From Burkholderiaceae bacterium (GTDB lineage: Bacteria; Pseudomonadota; Gammaproteobacteria; Burkholderiales; Burkholderiaceae_B), in contig JAJOJF010000017.1 in NCBI GenBank assembly GCA_021208885.1, positions 1 to 64,000 on the forward strand: DNA of 64,000 bases, written 5' to 3'. Of this stretch, positions 10,106 to 19,318 are shown in pieces. Position 1 is the first letter of the stretch. Every line of letters begins with the position of its first letter. The notes beneath the pieces are model-generated. The model was not told the DNA's origin, made no database searches, and worked only from the letters and a program-made list of their open reading frames with translations. The position numbers and the translations under genes were made by a program.

Positions 10106-10138
10106 CAAAAACGAACGGAGCCCTGAAGGCTCCGTTCG
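10106..10138 (-). terminator. Intrinsic terminator between rplT and pheS, probable attenuator
   Basis: On the minus strand, stem CGAACGGAGCC / GGCTCCGTTCG with a 5-nt loop is followed at once by five Ts. It lies after the putative Phe leader peptide (10161-10187) and 52 bases before the pheS start. That position suits an attenuator controlling read-through from rpmI-rplT into pheST, as known for the enterobacterial pheM-pheST operon. Confidence 0.8.
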
Positions 10139-10160
10139 CAAGGTCTAGACGCTTAACGCC

Positions 10161-10187
10161 TCAGAAATAATTCTGAAACGATGCCAT
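10161..10187 (-). CDS. Putative phenylalanine leader peptide (pheM-like), 8 codons
   Basis: An 8-codon reading frame, MASFQNYF then TGA, whose ATG overlaps the TAA stop of rplT (TAATG). Two of eight codons are Phe, one the last sense codon, and one is Tyr. The frame is followed by a small hairpin (TCAGAA/TTCTGA over its end) and then by the terminator at 10106-10138, just before pheS. In E. coli the Phe-rich leader peptide PheM occupies this same place between rplT and pheS. Role is inferred from position, codon content and the terminator; no competing antiterminator fold has been computed. Confidence 0.6.
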   Translation of the reverse strand: MASFQNYF

Positions 10188-10546
10188 TAAGCTGATAGCG
10201 CAGACTTGGCCTGATTCACGATTGCCGCAAAACCCGCCTTGTCGTTAACCGCCATATCGGCTAGCACCTTGCGATCGAGTTCGATCGCGGCCTTTTTCAG
10301 ACCAGCAATAAAGGTGCTGTAGCTAACACCATGTTCACGCGTGGCCGCATTGATACGCGTAATCCAAAGAGCACGGAATGTGCGCTTCTTGTTGCGGCGA
10401 TCGCGGTAGGCGTACTGACCAGCACGCATGACGGCTTGCTTGGCAACGCGGAACACATTACCGCGACGGCCACGGTATCCCTTGGCAGCGGCAATGACTT
10501 TTTTGTGACGGGCACGTGCGGTTACACCGCGCTTAACTCGAGGCAT
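10187..10546 (-). CDS. rplT: 50S ribosomal protein L20
   Basis: A 119-residue L20: [19 protein letters not shown] at the start, the basic N-terminal arm [17 protein letters not shown] and the RNA-binding globular end ([18 protein letters not shown]). It binds 23S rRNA early in assembly and in enterobacteria also represses its own operon. It is 12 bases after rpmI and its stop overlaps the putative Phe leader start. Confidence 0.98.
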   Translation of the reverse strand: MPRVKRGVTARARHKKVIAAAKGYRGRRGNVFRVAKQAVMRAGQYAYRDRRNKKRTFRALWITRINAATREHGVSYSTFIAGLKKAAIELDRKVLADMAVNDKAGFAAIVNQAKSALSA

Positions 10547-10558
10547 TTTTCTCTCCTA

Positions 10559-10756
10559 TCAGGCAAACGGCATCATGGCACGCACGGATGCGACGTCAGA
10601 CGCATGAACAGCGGTCGAGCCACGCAGGTGACGCTTGTTCTTTGTGGTTTTTTTGGTCAGGATGTGACGCTTGAAAGCCTGACCACGCTTGATGGAGCCA
10701 CTGCCCCGCACGGAAAAGCGCTTGGCAGCGCCTTTCTTGGTTTTCATCTTCGGCAT
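10559..10756 (-). CDS. rpmI: 50S ribosomal protein L35
   Basis: A 65-residue L35: [20 protein letters not shown], then [23 protein letters not shown] 10756 is the family start; an in-frame extension to 10873 has no family support. Unlike the usual thrS-infC-rpmI-rplT order, infC is not directly upstream here: it lies about 6 kb away, and rpmI is preceded by ubiK in the same orientation and by its own putative promoter at 10895-10900. Confidence 0.97.
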   Translation of the reverse strand: MPKMKTKKGAAKRFSVRGSGSIKRGQAFKRHILTKKTTKNKRHLRGSTAVHASDVASVRAMMPFA

Positions 10757-10894
10757 GATGTTTCCAGTTATGACATGTCGCCTAGGTGCCTTGCCGCCGT
10801 TGGCAAGTGCTTTTTGACCCGGCCACACTTGTTTATTTCCTGCTTCGGCTAGGCGATACTCGCACTGAATCAAGCGAAATCAGGAAAGCCTTTG

Positions 10895-10900
10895 ATTATA
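10895..10900 (-). promoter_or_regulatory. Putative -10 element for rpmI-rplT
   Basis: A perfect TATAAT on the minus strand, about 140 bases upstream of the rpmI ATG and inside an A/T-rich run, in a region without genes. No good -35 hexamer is seen 17 bases before it. The leader that would result (about 130 nt) contains an internal hairpin CTTGCC/GGCAAG. A promoter is expected here because rpmI is cut off from infC. Confidence 0.5.
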
Positions 10901-10961
10901 CAGTAAAAAATAAACCACTGTCCTGACAGGCTTGACCGGCCTTTGCCAACGGCTGGTCGGA

Positions 10962-11219
10962 TCAGCCTTTGGTATTTTCTAAGGCAGTTATGCGTTGTTC
11001 AAGTGCCTGCACCTGCTGCTCCAACCCTTGCACTTTTGCGACAGCCTGGCGCAGAAGGTCTGACTGGATATCGAACTCTTCGCGAGTAACCAGATCGAGC
11101 TTGCTAAAGGCCTGACTCATGAAAGCTCGTACATTGCGCTCAACGTCAGCTGCCGGACTACGAGAGATCAGGTCAGAAACATTTTTCTGGAAGGCGTCTA
11201 ACCAGGGATTTGGTTGCAT
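10962..11219 (-). CDS. ubiK: Ubiquinone biosynthesis accessory factor UbiK (BMFP/YqiC)
   Basis: An 85-residue protein with the BMFP domain: MQPNPWLDAFQKNVSDLISR, an amphipathic part, then a heptad-rich coiled-coil C-terminus (QGLEQQVQALEQRITALE). UbiK assists the Ubi enzyme complex in aerobic ubiquinone synthesis and binds membranes. ATG 11219 is the family start; an upstream extension to 11330 is not supported. It is divergent from glnK, a common neighbour in betaproteobacteria. Confidence 0.88.
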   Translation of the reverse strand: MQPNPWLDAFQKNVSDLISRSPAADVERNVRAFMSQAFSKLDLVTREEFDIQSDLLRQAVAKVQGLEQQVQALEQRITALENTKG

Positions 11220-11397
11220 GTCTGGCACTCCTCTGGGCAAATATAACCGTCGGGATTCACAGTTTATCGCTTGTTCTAGACGAACACCATTGAGCTCGCC
11301 GTATAGCCACTGACTTTGTGCGCTGCTCACGACGCATCGGCAACAAGACTAGACCGCCACACACGCAACTTGCAATGTTGCAGCGCAATGCGTAGTT

Positions 11398-11869
<472 letters not shown>

Positions 11870-11886
11870 CCAAAAGGAAAATCACG

Positions 11887-13131
11887 ATGAATACCGAAAT
11901 CATTGACGTGCCAGCACAGTTTTTTCAGCTTCAGTACGCGTTAGACACGTTCTACTTCCTGGTCTGCGGGGCTTTGGTCATGTGGATGGCCGCCGGCTTT
12001 TCCATGCTTGAGGCCGGATTGGTGCGCGCAAAGAACACCACCGAAATCCTGACCAAGAATATTCTCCTGTATGCCATTGCTTGCACGATGTATATGATCG
12101 TTGGCTACAGCATTATGTATGACGGCGGATTCCTGCTCTCCGGCATTACAGGCGATGGCGTGGCTGACGAGGCGACCTATGCCCCATCAGCAGACTTCTT
12201 CTTCCAGGTTGTCTTTGTAGCCACTGCTATGTCTATCGTGTCCGGCGCGGTTGCTGAGCGCATGAAACTGTGGGCATTCGCATTGTTTGCTGTGGTCATG
12301 ACGGGCTTTATCTACCCGATGGAAGGTTCATGGACATGGGGCGGACAATCCGTGTTTGGCATGTATAGCCTAGGCGATCTTGGGTTTCTGGACTTTGCTG
12401 GGTCGGGCATCGTTCACATGGCTGGTGCTGCGGCTGCCTTGGCTGGCGTGATCTTGCTCGGCGCCCGCAAAGGCAAATATGGTGAAAAGGGTGAAGTGCG
12501 CGCCATTCCCGGTGCCAACTTGCCCTTGGCAACCCTGGGAACATTCGTGTTGTGGCTTGGCTGGTTCGGTTTCAATGGAGGTTCCGTGCTTGCCACGGCT
12601 TCCGTGGAGTCAGCCAACAGTGTTGCCGTTGTATTCATGAACACCAACGCAGCCGCAGCTGGCGGCGTGATCGCCGCGCTCATCGTGGCCAAGATCATGT
12701 TCGGCAAAGCTGACTTGACCATGATCCTGAACGGTGCCCTGGCCGGGTTGGTCGCCATCACCGCCGGGCCTGACACCCCATCGCCGCTGGCAGCAACCTT
12801 AATTGGCGCTGTGGGCGGTGTATTGGTCGTGTTTTCTATCATCGCTCTGGACAAGCTCAAAATAGATGACCCAGTTGGCGCAATCTCGGTGCACGGCGTG
12901 GTTGGCATTTGGGGTTTGCTTGCCGTGCCCATCACCAACTCAGATGCAAGCTTTACGGCTCAGATCATCGGCGCTGTGACCATCTTTGTCTGGGTGTTTG
13001 TCGCGAGCCTGATTGTCTGGGGCATTATCAAGGCAATCATGGGCATCCGAGTGAGCGAAGAAGAGGAATATCAAGGCGTTGACATCGCTGAGTGCGGCAT
13101 GGAAGCCTACCCTGAGTTCACCATGAAGTGA
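11887..13131 (+). CDS. amtB: Ammonium transporter AmtB
   Basis: A 414-residue Amt/Rh channel with about 11 membrane helices. DTFYFLVCGALVMWMAAGFS begins the first helix without an obvious cleaved signal peptide. Family motifs include MLEAGLVRAKN, DFAGSGIVHMAGAAAALAG (first of the twin pore histidines) and ISVHGVVGIWGLLAV (second). It conducts NH3/NH4+ into the cell and is closed by GlnK, whose gene precedes it. The pair shares the sigma-54 promoter and ends at the terminator 13182-13216. Confidence 0.97.
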   Translation: MNTEIIDVPAQFFQLQYALDTFYFLVCGALVMWMAAGFSMLEAGLVRAKNTTEILTKNILLYAIACTMYMIVGYSIMYDGGFLLSGITGDGVADEATYAPSADFFFQVVFVATAMSIVSGAVAERMKLWAFALFAVVMTGFIYPMEGSWTWGGQSVFGMYSLGDLGFLDFAGSGIVHMAGAAAALAGVILLGARKGKYGEKGEVRAIPGANLPLATLGTFVLWLGWFGFNGGSVLATASVESANSVAVVFMNTNAAAAGGVIAALIVAKIMFGKADLTMILNGALAGLVAITAGPDTPSPLAATLIGAVGGVLVVFSIIALDKLKIDDPVGAISVHGVVGIWGLLAVPITNSDASFTAQIIGAVTIFVWVFVASLIVWGIIKAIMGIRVSEEEEYQGVDIAECGMEAYPEFTMK

Positions 13132-13181
13132 AACAAGCAATAAATCGAGGTTAGCCATTGATCGCTCATGGCCAGCCTCGA

Positions 13182-13216
13182 AACACAAAGGCGGCCTAGC
13201 CGCCTTTTGTGTTTTT
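13182..13216 (+). terminator. Bidirectional terminator between amtB and ptsI
   Basis: The hairpin ACACAAAGGCGG / CCGCCTTTTGTGT ends in TTTTT on the plus strand and in T-rich sequence on the minus strand. It lies between convergent amtB and ptsI and probably serves both. Confidence 0.85.
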
Positions 13217-13268
13217 AGCCTTGGTTCATCGGTTGTTCAATGCGCTAGCTAGTCTGCTGCTGCAGTGG

Positions 13269-15041
13269 TTAATTTAGTGCATCAGGATGTATGGACTCAG
13301 CCCGGTTCAGAGCTGCTGCGACCTTGGTTCGAAGGGCGTTTGAATGCGCCTGAAGGATTTGTTGTTTGACATCTAATACTTGCCGAGGATGCATGGAAAA
13401 CTGTTTTAAACCCATGCCAAGCAAAAGTCGCGTCAAGCTGGCATCACCAGCCATCTCGCCGCAGACCGACACGGGCTTTCGATACCTTTCACCAGCATTG
13501 ATGGTGCCAGCGATCAGCCGCAACACGGCAGGATGCAGTGGATCGTAAAGTGCAGACACTTCGGAGTCTGCCCGATCGATGCCCAACGTATATTGAATCA
13601 GGTCGTTGGTGCCAATCGACAAAAAGTCAAAAGCCTCGGCAAACGGTTCGATTGCAATTGCCATGGCCGGCACTTCAACCATGGCACCAATCGGCACAGT
13701 CGGATCAAAAGCAATGCCCTGCGCGCTAAGCGCGCGCTTGACTGATTCAATCATTTCATAGGTGGCCCTAACCTCGGTTAGACTCGTGATCATCGGGATA
13801 AGAATCCTGACCGACCCATAAGCAGATGCCCGCAAAATCGCACGTAGTTGGGCCGCAAAAATCTCTGGTTTGGCTAGACAGTAACGAATAGCACGCTGAC
13901 CCAAGGCTGGGTTGGTAGCAACGGTTGCCTCGCCATCAAGGGCTTTATCAGCCCCGATATCGAGCGTACGGATCGTTACCGGACGATTGCCCATTTGCTG
14001 AACCACGGACTGATAGGCGACAAACTGCTCATCCTCACTTGGTAGGCTGTCTCGCCCCATGAAGAGAAACTCACTACGAAACAGTCCTATGCCTTCAGCA
14101 CCCTGGCTTAGTGCCAAGCCAACTTCGTCAGGCATTTCAATGTTGGCTTGCAAACCGATTCGAACGCCGTCTAGCGTCTCGCAAGCGACATCCTTGATAC
14201 TTAAAAGCGCTTGACGCGAATCATCGTACTGGTTGGCAAGTGCTTTGTAGCTTGCAATTTGTGCGGGTGTTGGATTGATCAGAACGGCACCGCTTTGGCC
14301 ATCAACAACCAAATAATCACCGTCGCGAGCCACCTGACGGATGTTACCCAAAGCCACAACAGCAGGTACGCCCATGCTGCGAGCCACAATCGCTGTGTGC
14401 GATGTAGGGCCACCCAAGTCGGTGACAAATCCTGCGAACCGGGCACCACGCAAACGGATCATGTCCGCCGGTGCTATATCGTGGGCGACAACGATCAATG
14501 GGTCACCCGTATCACTCACACCATCAAGTGCGGACATGACCTTGCTGCCACGCAACGTGTGCAGAACACGTTCAACTACCTGCCTGACATCGGCGCCACG
14601 TTCGCGCAGATACTCATCTTCCATGGCAGAAAACTGTTCGCCAAGCAGTTGGCCCTGTGTGGTCAATGCCCACTCGGCGTTGTAGTGGCGCTCCCGAATT
14701 AACGCCAGACTCTCCTCGGCCAGTAAAGGATCTTCCAGCAAAAGCTGGTGAACACTTAACAATGCAGCGAGCTCACGAGGGGCATCCTCAGGCAAGCTGC
14801 TGGCCAGATCAGAAAGCTCTGCATAAGTCGTTTTAAGTGCTTGTTCGAGCCGCTCGATTTCTTGCTCGACGACTTCTGGCGCGATACGGTAATGTTCGAC
14901 CTCCAGGGCAGCCGCACCAAGCACAACAGCCCGGCCCATCGCATAGCCACTGGCCACACCGCGGCCGTATAGACAAATCATCGAGCCCGGTTTACCTCTC
15001 GTGCCAGGATCGGTTTCACTCACCTTCGCCGAATTTGTCAT
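13269..15041 (-). CDS. ptsI: Phosphoenolpyruvate-protein phosphotransferase (enzyme I)
   Basis: A 590-residue enzyme I. The phosphohistidine is in GGPTSHTAIVARSMGVPAVV, and the PEP-binding barrel shows GLFRSEFLFMGR, PVTIRTLDIGADK, FLSIGTNDLIQYTLG and the Cys of VSVCGEMAGD. ATG 15041 has an ideal AAGGAG seven bases upstream and overlaps ptsH by 26 bases; ATG 14981 would fit classic N-termini but lacks a well placed ribosome site. It autophosphorylates from PEP and passes phosphate to HPr. No sugar-specific EIIB or EIIC is near, which suggests a regulatory PTS. Confidence 0.95.
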   Translation of the reverse strand: MTNSAKVSETDPGTRGKPGSMICLYGRGVASGYAMGRAVVLGAAALEVEHYRIAPEVVEQEIERLEQALKTTYAELSDLASSLPEDAPRELAALLSVHQLLLEDPLLAEESLALIRERHYNAEWALTTQGQLLGEQFSAMEDEYLRERGADVRQVVERVLHTLRGSKVMSALDGVSDTGDPLIVVAHDIAPADMIRLRGARFAGFVTDLGGPTSHTAIVARSMGVPAVVALGNIRQVARDGDYLVVDGQSGAVLINPTPAQIASYKALANQYDDSRQALLSIKDVACETLDGVRIGLQANIEMPDEVGLALSQGAEGIGLFRSEFLFMGRDSLPSEDEQFVAYQSVVQQMGNRPVTIRTLDIGADKALDGEATVATNPALGQRAIRYCLAKPEIFAAQLRAILRASAYGSVRILIPMITSLTEVRATYEMIESVKRALSAQGIAFDPTVPIGAMVEVPAMAIAIEPFAEAFDFLSIGTNDLIQYTLGIDRADSEVSALYDPLHPAVLRLIAGTINAGERYRKPVSVCGEMAGDASLTRLLLGMGLKQFSMHPRQVLDVKQQILQAHSNALRTKVAAALNRAESIHPDALN

Positions 15042-15285
15042 CAAAAAGCTCCTTGATGGCATCGAGTGCTTGTTGAGCATCACCGCCTTCGGCCTGAATT
15101 TGTACCATCGTTCCTTTGCCAGCGGCGAGCATCATGACTCCCATGATGCTTTTAGCGTTTACTCGGCGTGCGTCCTTGGCAATAAACACTTCACTGGAAA
15201 ACTGTCCAGCAAGCTTGGTCAATTTGGCTGCAGCCCGGGCATGTAAGCCAAGTTTATTTGAGACCACCAGGTCAATTTGTGGCAT
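15016..15285 (-). CDS. ptsH: Phosphocarrier protein HPr
   Basis: An 89-residue HPr. His15 (NKLGLHARAAAKL) is the enzyme-I phosphoacceptor, and Ser46 (VNAKSIMGVM) is the site used by HPr kinase in many betaproteobacteria. It lies between the EIIA gene and ptsI and overlaps ptsI. The short acidic end (FGEGE) is within the ptsI overlap. Confidence 0.95.
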   Translation of the reverse strand: MPQIDLVVSNKLGLHARAAAKLTKLAGQFSSEVFIAKDARRVNAKSIMGVMMLAAGKGTMVQIQAEGGDAQQALDAIKELFDDKFGEGE

Positions 15286-15352
15286 GACGCAATTTCCAGA
15301 TGTCTGTCGTTGTTGTTAGTTGCTTAAACGTACTCGTGCTCGAGTGTTTCAA

Positions 15353-15763
15353 TTAAGAGTCTATACGCTTGACCGTTTGAGCGGCACCTTCTAGCGCAAC
15401 TTGAACGATGTCGTTTAAGTCACTTGTGCCGTAATTGACCACCCGCAAAACCATTGAGGCATTCACGCCCGATACCACTTCACAACGCATACCGGCTTGG
15501 TGAGCCAGGCTGCAAGCCCGCACGCAAATGTTTGCTGGCGAGGCGCCGGGCAAGTCCGTCAGCAGCAAAACCCCAGCACCAGTATCCAATCTTTTTAGTC
15601 GATTAATCAAGCTTTCGGTTGAATCCTCGGCGCACGCGCCAGGCAACACGTCTATGACTGTCAACCCCGGATGTTCACCAAAAATGTGTTCGGCCACCGA
15701 CTTCAATGCTGAACCCAGCGGGGCATGCGCCACGATCGCTACCGCTACTTGGGATTCAGCCAT
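15353..15763 (-). CDS. PTS EIIA component, mannose/fructose family
   Basis: A 136-residue EIIA of the mannose family. The phosphoacceptor is probably His13 (VAIVAHAPLGSAL), and LLLTDLPGASPANI and VSGVNASMVLRVVNY are the other conserved stretches. ATG 15763 overlaps the gshB stop by 8 bases, so translation is coupled; an upstream extension to 15856 lies inside gshB. In Burkholderiales this gene is regularly found alone with ptsH and ptsI, without permease parts, and probably signals phosphorylation state. Confidence 0.88.
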   Translation of the reverse strand: MAESQVAVAIVAHAPLGSALKSVAEHIFGEHPGLTVIDVLPGACAEDSTESLINRLKRLDTGAGVLLLTDLPGASPANICVRACSLAHQAGMRCEVVSGVNASMVLRVVNYGTSDLNDIVQVALEGAAQTVKRIDS

Positions 15764-16718
15764 GGACTGCTGCCTCAAGCGCGATGGCAAAGCGCTCACC
15801 AACATTAAAGTCCGTCTGTTCGGTGATCTCAACGAAGCAGGTTGGACTCGTGACATTGATTTCGGTCACAAAGTCACCGATCACATCAAGCCCGACTACT
15901 AACAAACCGCGTTCATACAAAATCGGGGCCAGCGTGTTAGCAATTTCCCAGTCACGCTCGGTCAATGGCTGAGCCACACCACGACCGCCAGCAGCGAGAT
16001 TTCCGCGAGTCTCTCCAGCCAAAGGTATCCGTGCCAAAGCGTAAGGCACCGGCACCCCACCAATTAGCAAGATTCGTTTATCGCCCTTCGCAATCTCGGG
16101 AAGATAACGCTGCGCCATAATAGTGCGATGGCCGTCATGGGTGAGGGTTTCCAGAATCGCACCGCGGTTCGCATCATCCGGTTTGAGCCTAAACACACCA
16201 GTGCCACCCATGCCGTCAAGGGGCTTGACAATAATGTCACCATGCTCAGCGTGAAACGCCTTGATGCGATCCATGCTGCGAGTCACGAGCGTCGGAGCCG
16301 TGTATTGCGCAAACTCGGTAATGGAGAGCTTTTCTGGGTGGTTTCGAATCGCAGCACCATGGTTAAAGACCTTGGCACCTTGCTGCTGGGCATACTCCAG
16401 TAAATGTGTGCAGTACACGTACTCCATATCGAACGGCGGGTCCTTGCGCATCAAGACCGCGCCGTAATGGACTAGTTCGTGTACCTCATAGTCGCTGATG
16501 TAATCCCACCATACATGCCCATGCAGATCGCCATTGGGATGCAAACTGATGGCGCGAGCACTGGCTTTTACAATGCCATTGTCAATGTAAAGATCACCTT
16601 GAAGAACAACGCTGATCGAATGACCACGAGCAACTAACGCCCGCATCATCGCAACCGACGAGTCCTTGTAGGCTTTCAAGCCTTCAAGGGGATCGATAAC
16701 AAACAATACGTGCATCAT
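15756..16718 (-). CDS. gshB: Glutathione synthetase
   Basis: A 320-residue ATP-grasp enzyme that joins gamma-glutamylcysteine and glycine. Family features are [20 protein letters not shown] at the N-terminus, [20 protein letters not shown] (written here as [13 protein letters not shown]), [14 protein letters not shown] of the ATP-grasp fold and [19 protein letters not shown] for metal and phosphate binding. ATG 16718 overlaps the infC stop by 4 bases (the next ATG at 16715 overlaps by one base), which couples it to a translation factor gene. gshA is not in the window. Confidence 0.95.
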   Translation of the reverse strand: MMHVLFVIDPLEGLKAYKDSSVAMMRALVARGHSISVVLQGDLYIDNGIVKASARAISLHPNGDLHGHVWWDYISDYEVHELVHYGAVLMRKDPPFDMEYVYCTHLLEYAQQQGAKVFNHGAAIRNHPEKLSITEFAQYTAPTLVTRSMDRIKAFHAEHGDIIVKPLDGMGGTGVFRLKPDDANRGAILETLTHDGHRTIMAQRYLPEIAKGDKRILLIGGVPVPYALARIPLAGETRGNLAAGGRGVAQPLTERDWEIANTLAPILYERGLLVVGLDVIGDFVTEINVTSPTCFVEITEQTDFNVGERFAIALEAAVHG

Positions 16719-17266
16719 GCTTGCTTGGTGTCACCTTTTCCAGGCACCACCTTCTTTTTAGGGGCAAGAACCATGACCATCTGCCGGCCCTCAAGTTTGG
16801 GCATCGCCTCAACAACAGCCATCTCGAGCAAGTCATCACGCACTCTTTCGAGTACGCGCATGCCAAGCTCCTGGTGAGCCATTTCGCGACCGCGAAACCG
16901 GAGCGTGACCTTGGCCTTGTCACCCTCATCGAGGAATCGTTTTAGGTTACGTAGCTTGACCTGGTAGTCACCTTCGTCGGTGCCAGGACGAAACTTGACC
17001 TCTTTAACCTGGATGATCTTTTGTTTGGATCGAGCTTCTGCCAGACGCTTCTGCTCTTGATACTTGAACTTGCCGTAGTCCATCAAGCGACAGACCGGTG
17101 GGTCCGCGTTAGGTGCAATTTCTACCAAATCCACGTCTTCTTGCTCAGCCATGCGTTGAGCGTCGAGCGTCTTGACGATACCAAGTTGCTCACCTTCTAT
17201 TCCGATCAGTCGCACTTCTGGTACGCGGATTTCACCATTGATGCGATGGGGCTTATCTGTTGCGAT
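16715..17266 (-). CDS. infC: Translation initiation factor IF-3, AUC start codon
   Basis: The conserved IF-3 N-terminus [20 protein letters not shown] is encoded upstream of the first ATG/GTG-type codon, beginning at an ATC at 17266 that has AGGAG eight bases before it. This gives a 183-residue protein, normal for the family; the GTG at 17215 would remove the first 17 residues. IF-3 discriminates against non-standard start codons, and infC in E. coli starts with AUU for autoregulation; AUC is a known variant in other bacteria. C-terminal domain: [35 protein letters not shown]. It follows thrS by 18 bases. Confidence 0.95.
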   Translation of the reverse strand: MATDKPHRINGEIRVPEVRLIGIEGEQLGIVKTLDAQRMAEQEDVDLVEIAPNADPPVCRLMDYGKFKYQEQKRLAEARSKQKIIQVKEVKFRPGTDEGDYQVKLRNLKRFLDEGDKAKVTLRFRGREMAHQELGMRVLERVRDDLLEMAVVEAMPKLEGRQMVMVLAPKKKVVPGKGDTKQA

Positions 17267-17284
17267 GTCTAAAACTCCTAAAAA

Positions 17285-19225
17285 TTAATCTTGTGGAACG
17301 GCCACTTGCCGGTGGTTCTGAATATCTTCTGCCAATAAGGTTGTAAACGCCTCAAACGGCATTACCCCATGATTGACACCGCCACGTGCCCGTACCGCTA
17401 CTGAACCTTCGTCACGCTCTTTTTCCCCGACTACGAGGATATAAGGAACCTTTTGAAGACTGTGTTCTCGGATTTTATAGTTGATTTTCTCACCTCGCAA
17501 ATCCGATTCGACCCTAAAGCCTTGTTTTTTCAAGCTTTGTGTGATTTGTGCCGCATAATGAGCCGATGATTCCGAAATGCAGCACACCACTGCCTGCACC
17601 GGCGCCAACCAGGGTGGCATCGCGCCAGCATAGTTTTCGATCAGCATGCCGATAAAACGCTCTAGTGACCCAAGAATCGCTCGATGCAACATCACAGGCG
17701 TCAGACGCTGGTCGCGCTCATCGACGTACTCAGCGCCAAGACGCTCAGGCATCGAAAAATCAACCTGGATGGTACCGCACTGCCAGTGACGACCAATCGC
17801 GTCCTTTAGCGTGTATTCAATCTTGGGACCATAAAAGGCGCCCTCACCTGGTGAAACCTCAAACTCGCACCCTGTGCGCTTGAGACTCTCCATCAGCGCT
17901 TCTTCGGCCTTATCCCAACTCTCATCGCTGCCAATTCGTTTGTCCGGCCGCGTCGCAACTTTGTAGAGGACTTCGGTAAACCCAAAGTCAGAGTAGACTT
18001 TTTGAAGCAGCGCGGTGAAAGCGGCGCACTCATCCTGCAGTTGGTCTTCGGTACAAAAAATATGACCATCGTCCTGCGTGAAACCTCGCACACGCATCAT
18101 CCCATGCAAGGAGCCCGATGGTTCGTTGCGGTGGCATTGCCCAAACTCGCCATAGCGCAACGGCAGCTCTCGATAAGAGTGCAGGTTTGCATTAAAAATC
18201 TGCACGTGACCAGGGCAATTCATGGGTTTCAGACCATAGACCCGGCTCTCGGATTCAGTCGTGAACATGTTTTCACGATAGTTATCCCAGTGTCCGGTCT
18301 TCTTCCAAAGCGAGAGGTCGAGAATCTGAGGTGCCTTGACCTCCTGGTAGCCATTGTCGCGATACACGGCACGCATGTATTGCTCGACTTGCTGCCAGAT
18401 CGCCCAGCCCTTTGGATGCCAAAACACCAAGCCTGGGCCTTCTTCCTGAAAATGAAACAGGTCAAGCTCGCGTCCCAAGCGACGGTGATCACGCTTTTCA
18501 GCCTCTGCCAGCATGTGCAAGTAATCGTCCTGCTCCTGCTTGGTTGCCCAGGCGGTTCCGTAAATACGCTGCAACATTTCATTGTTGCTATCGCCTCGCC
18601 AGTAAGCACCGGCCACTTTCATGAGCTTGAAGACTTTGAGCTTGCCAGTGCTGGGAACGTGCGGCCCTCGGCATAGATCAATGAACTTGCCTTCGCGATA
18701 CAAACTGATGGTCTCATTAGTCGGAATCGAGGCGATGATTTCCGCCTTATAGACCTCGCCCATGCCCCGAAAAAACTCGACCGCCTCATCTCGCGCCCAT
18801 TCCTCCCGGGTTACAGGCTCATCCTTGGCCGCGAGCTCACCCATTTTCTTCTCGATGGCCTCGAGATCTTCTGGTGTAAATGGCCGGTGATACGAGAAAT
18901 CGTAATAGAAGCCGTTGTCTATGACTGGCCCAATGGTCACCTGAGCCTCAGGAAACAACTCCTTGACCGCATAAGCCAAGAGGTGCGCAGTAGAGTGACG
19001 CAGCATATCGAGGCCATCGGGATCTTTGGCTGTCACGATCGCTAATTCGGCGTCCTCATCAAGCGTAAAGCTAGTGTCGACCAAACGGGTGCTTTCCCCC
19101 CGCGTGACGCGTCCAGCCAGCGCAGCTTTAGCAAGTCCGGTGCCGATTGAGCGCGCCACTTCGGCAACGGTCACAGGACCGGGAAATTGTTTTTTGGACC
19201 CGTCGGGCAAGGTGATAGCAACCAT
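17285..19225 (-). CDS. thrS: Threonine-tRNA ligase
   Basis: A 646-residue ThrRS of normal length. Domains in order are TGS ([20 protein letters not shown]), the N2 editing domain with [16 protein letters not shown] and [15 protein letters not shown], the class II core (motif 2 [20 protein letters not shown], motif 3 [15 protein letters not shown]) and the anticodon domain. The zinc ligands include the Cys of LKPMNCPGH and His residues nearby. It heads the run thrS-infC-gshB-EIIA-ptsH-ptsI on the minus strand. Confidence 0.97.
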   Translation of the reverse strand: MVAITLPDGSKKQFPGPVTVAEVARSIGTGLAKAALAGRVTRGESTRLVDTSFTLDEDAELAIVTAKDPDGLDMLRHSTAHLLAYAVKELFPEAQVTIGPVIDNGFYYDFSYHRPFTPEDLEAIEKKMGELAAKDEPVTREEWARDEAVEFFRGMGEVYKAEIIASIPTNETISLYREGKFIDLCRGPHVPSTGKLKVFKLMKVAGAYWRGDSNNEMLQRIYGTAWATKQEQDDYLHMLAEAEKRDHRRLGRELDLFHFQEEGPGLVFWHPKGWAIWQQVEQYMRAVYRDNGYQEVKAPQILDLSLWKKTGHWDNYRENMFTTESESRVYGLKPMNCPGHVQIFNANLHSYRELPLRYGEFGQCHRNEPSGSLHGMMRVRGFTQDDGHIFCTEDQLQDECAAFTALLQKVYSDFGFTEVLYKVATRPDKRIGSDESWDKAEEALMESLKRTGCEFEVSPGEGAFYGPKIEYTLKDAIGRHWQCGTIQVDFSMPERLGAEYVDERDQRLTPVMLHRAILGSLERFIGMLIENYAGAMPPWLAPVQAVVCCISESSAHYAAQITQSLKKQGFRVESDLRGEKINYKIREHSLQKVPYILVVGEKERDEGSVAVRARGGVNHGVMPFEAFTTLLAEDIQNHRQVAVPQD

Positions 19226-19318
19226 GATGATTCAGTGTTTTTGCAATACGATTAGTAAGACCGTGAAATCTTAGCATCTGCGACGCAGCAGGTCTTGCAA
19301 AACCGGGGGACTAACACC

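Noticed and set aside
12414-12938. A 174-codon minus-strand frame inside amtB
   Set aside because: It is the antisense shadow of an Ala/Gly-rich membrane protein and has no recognisable domain or ribosome site.
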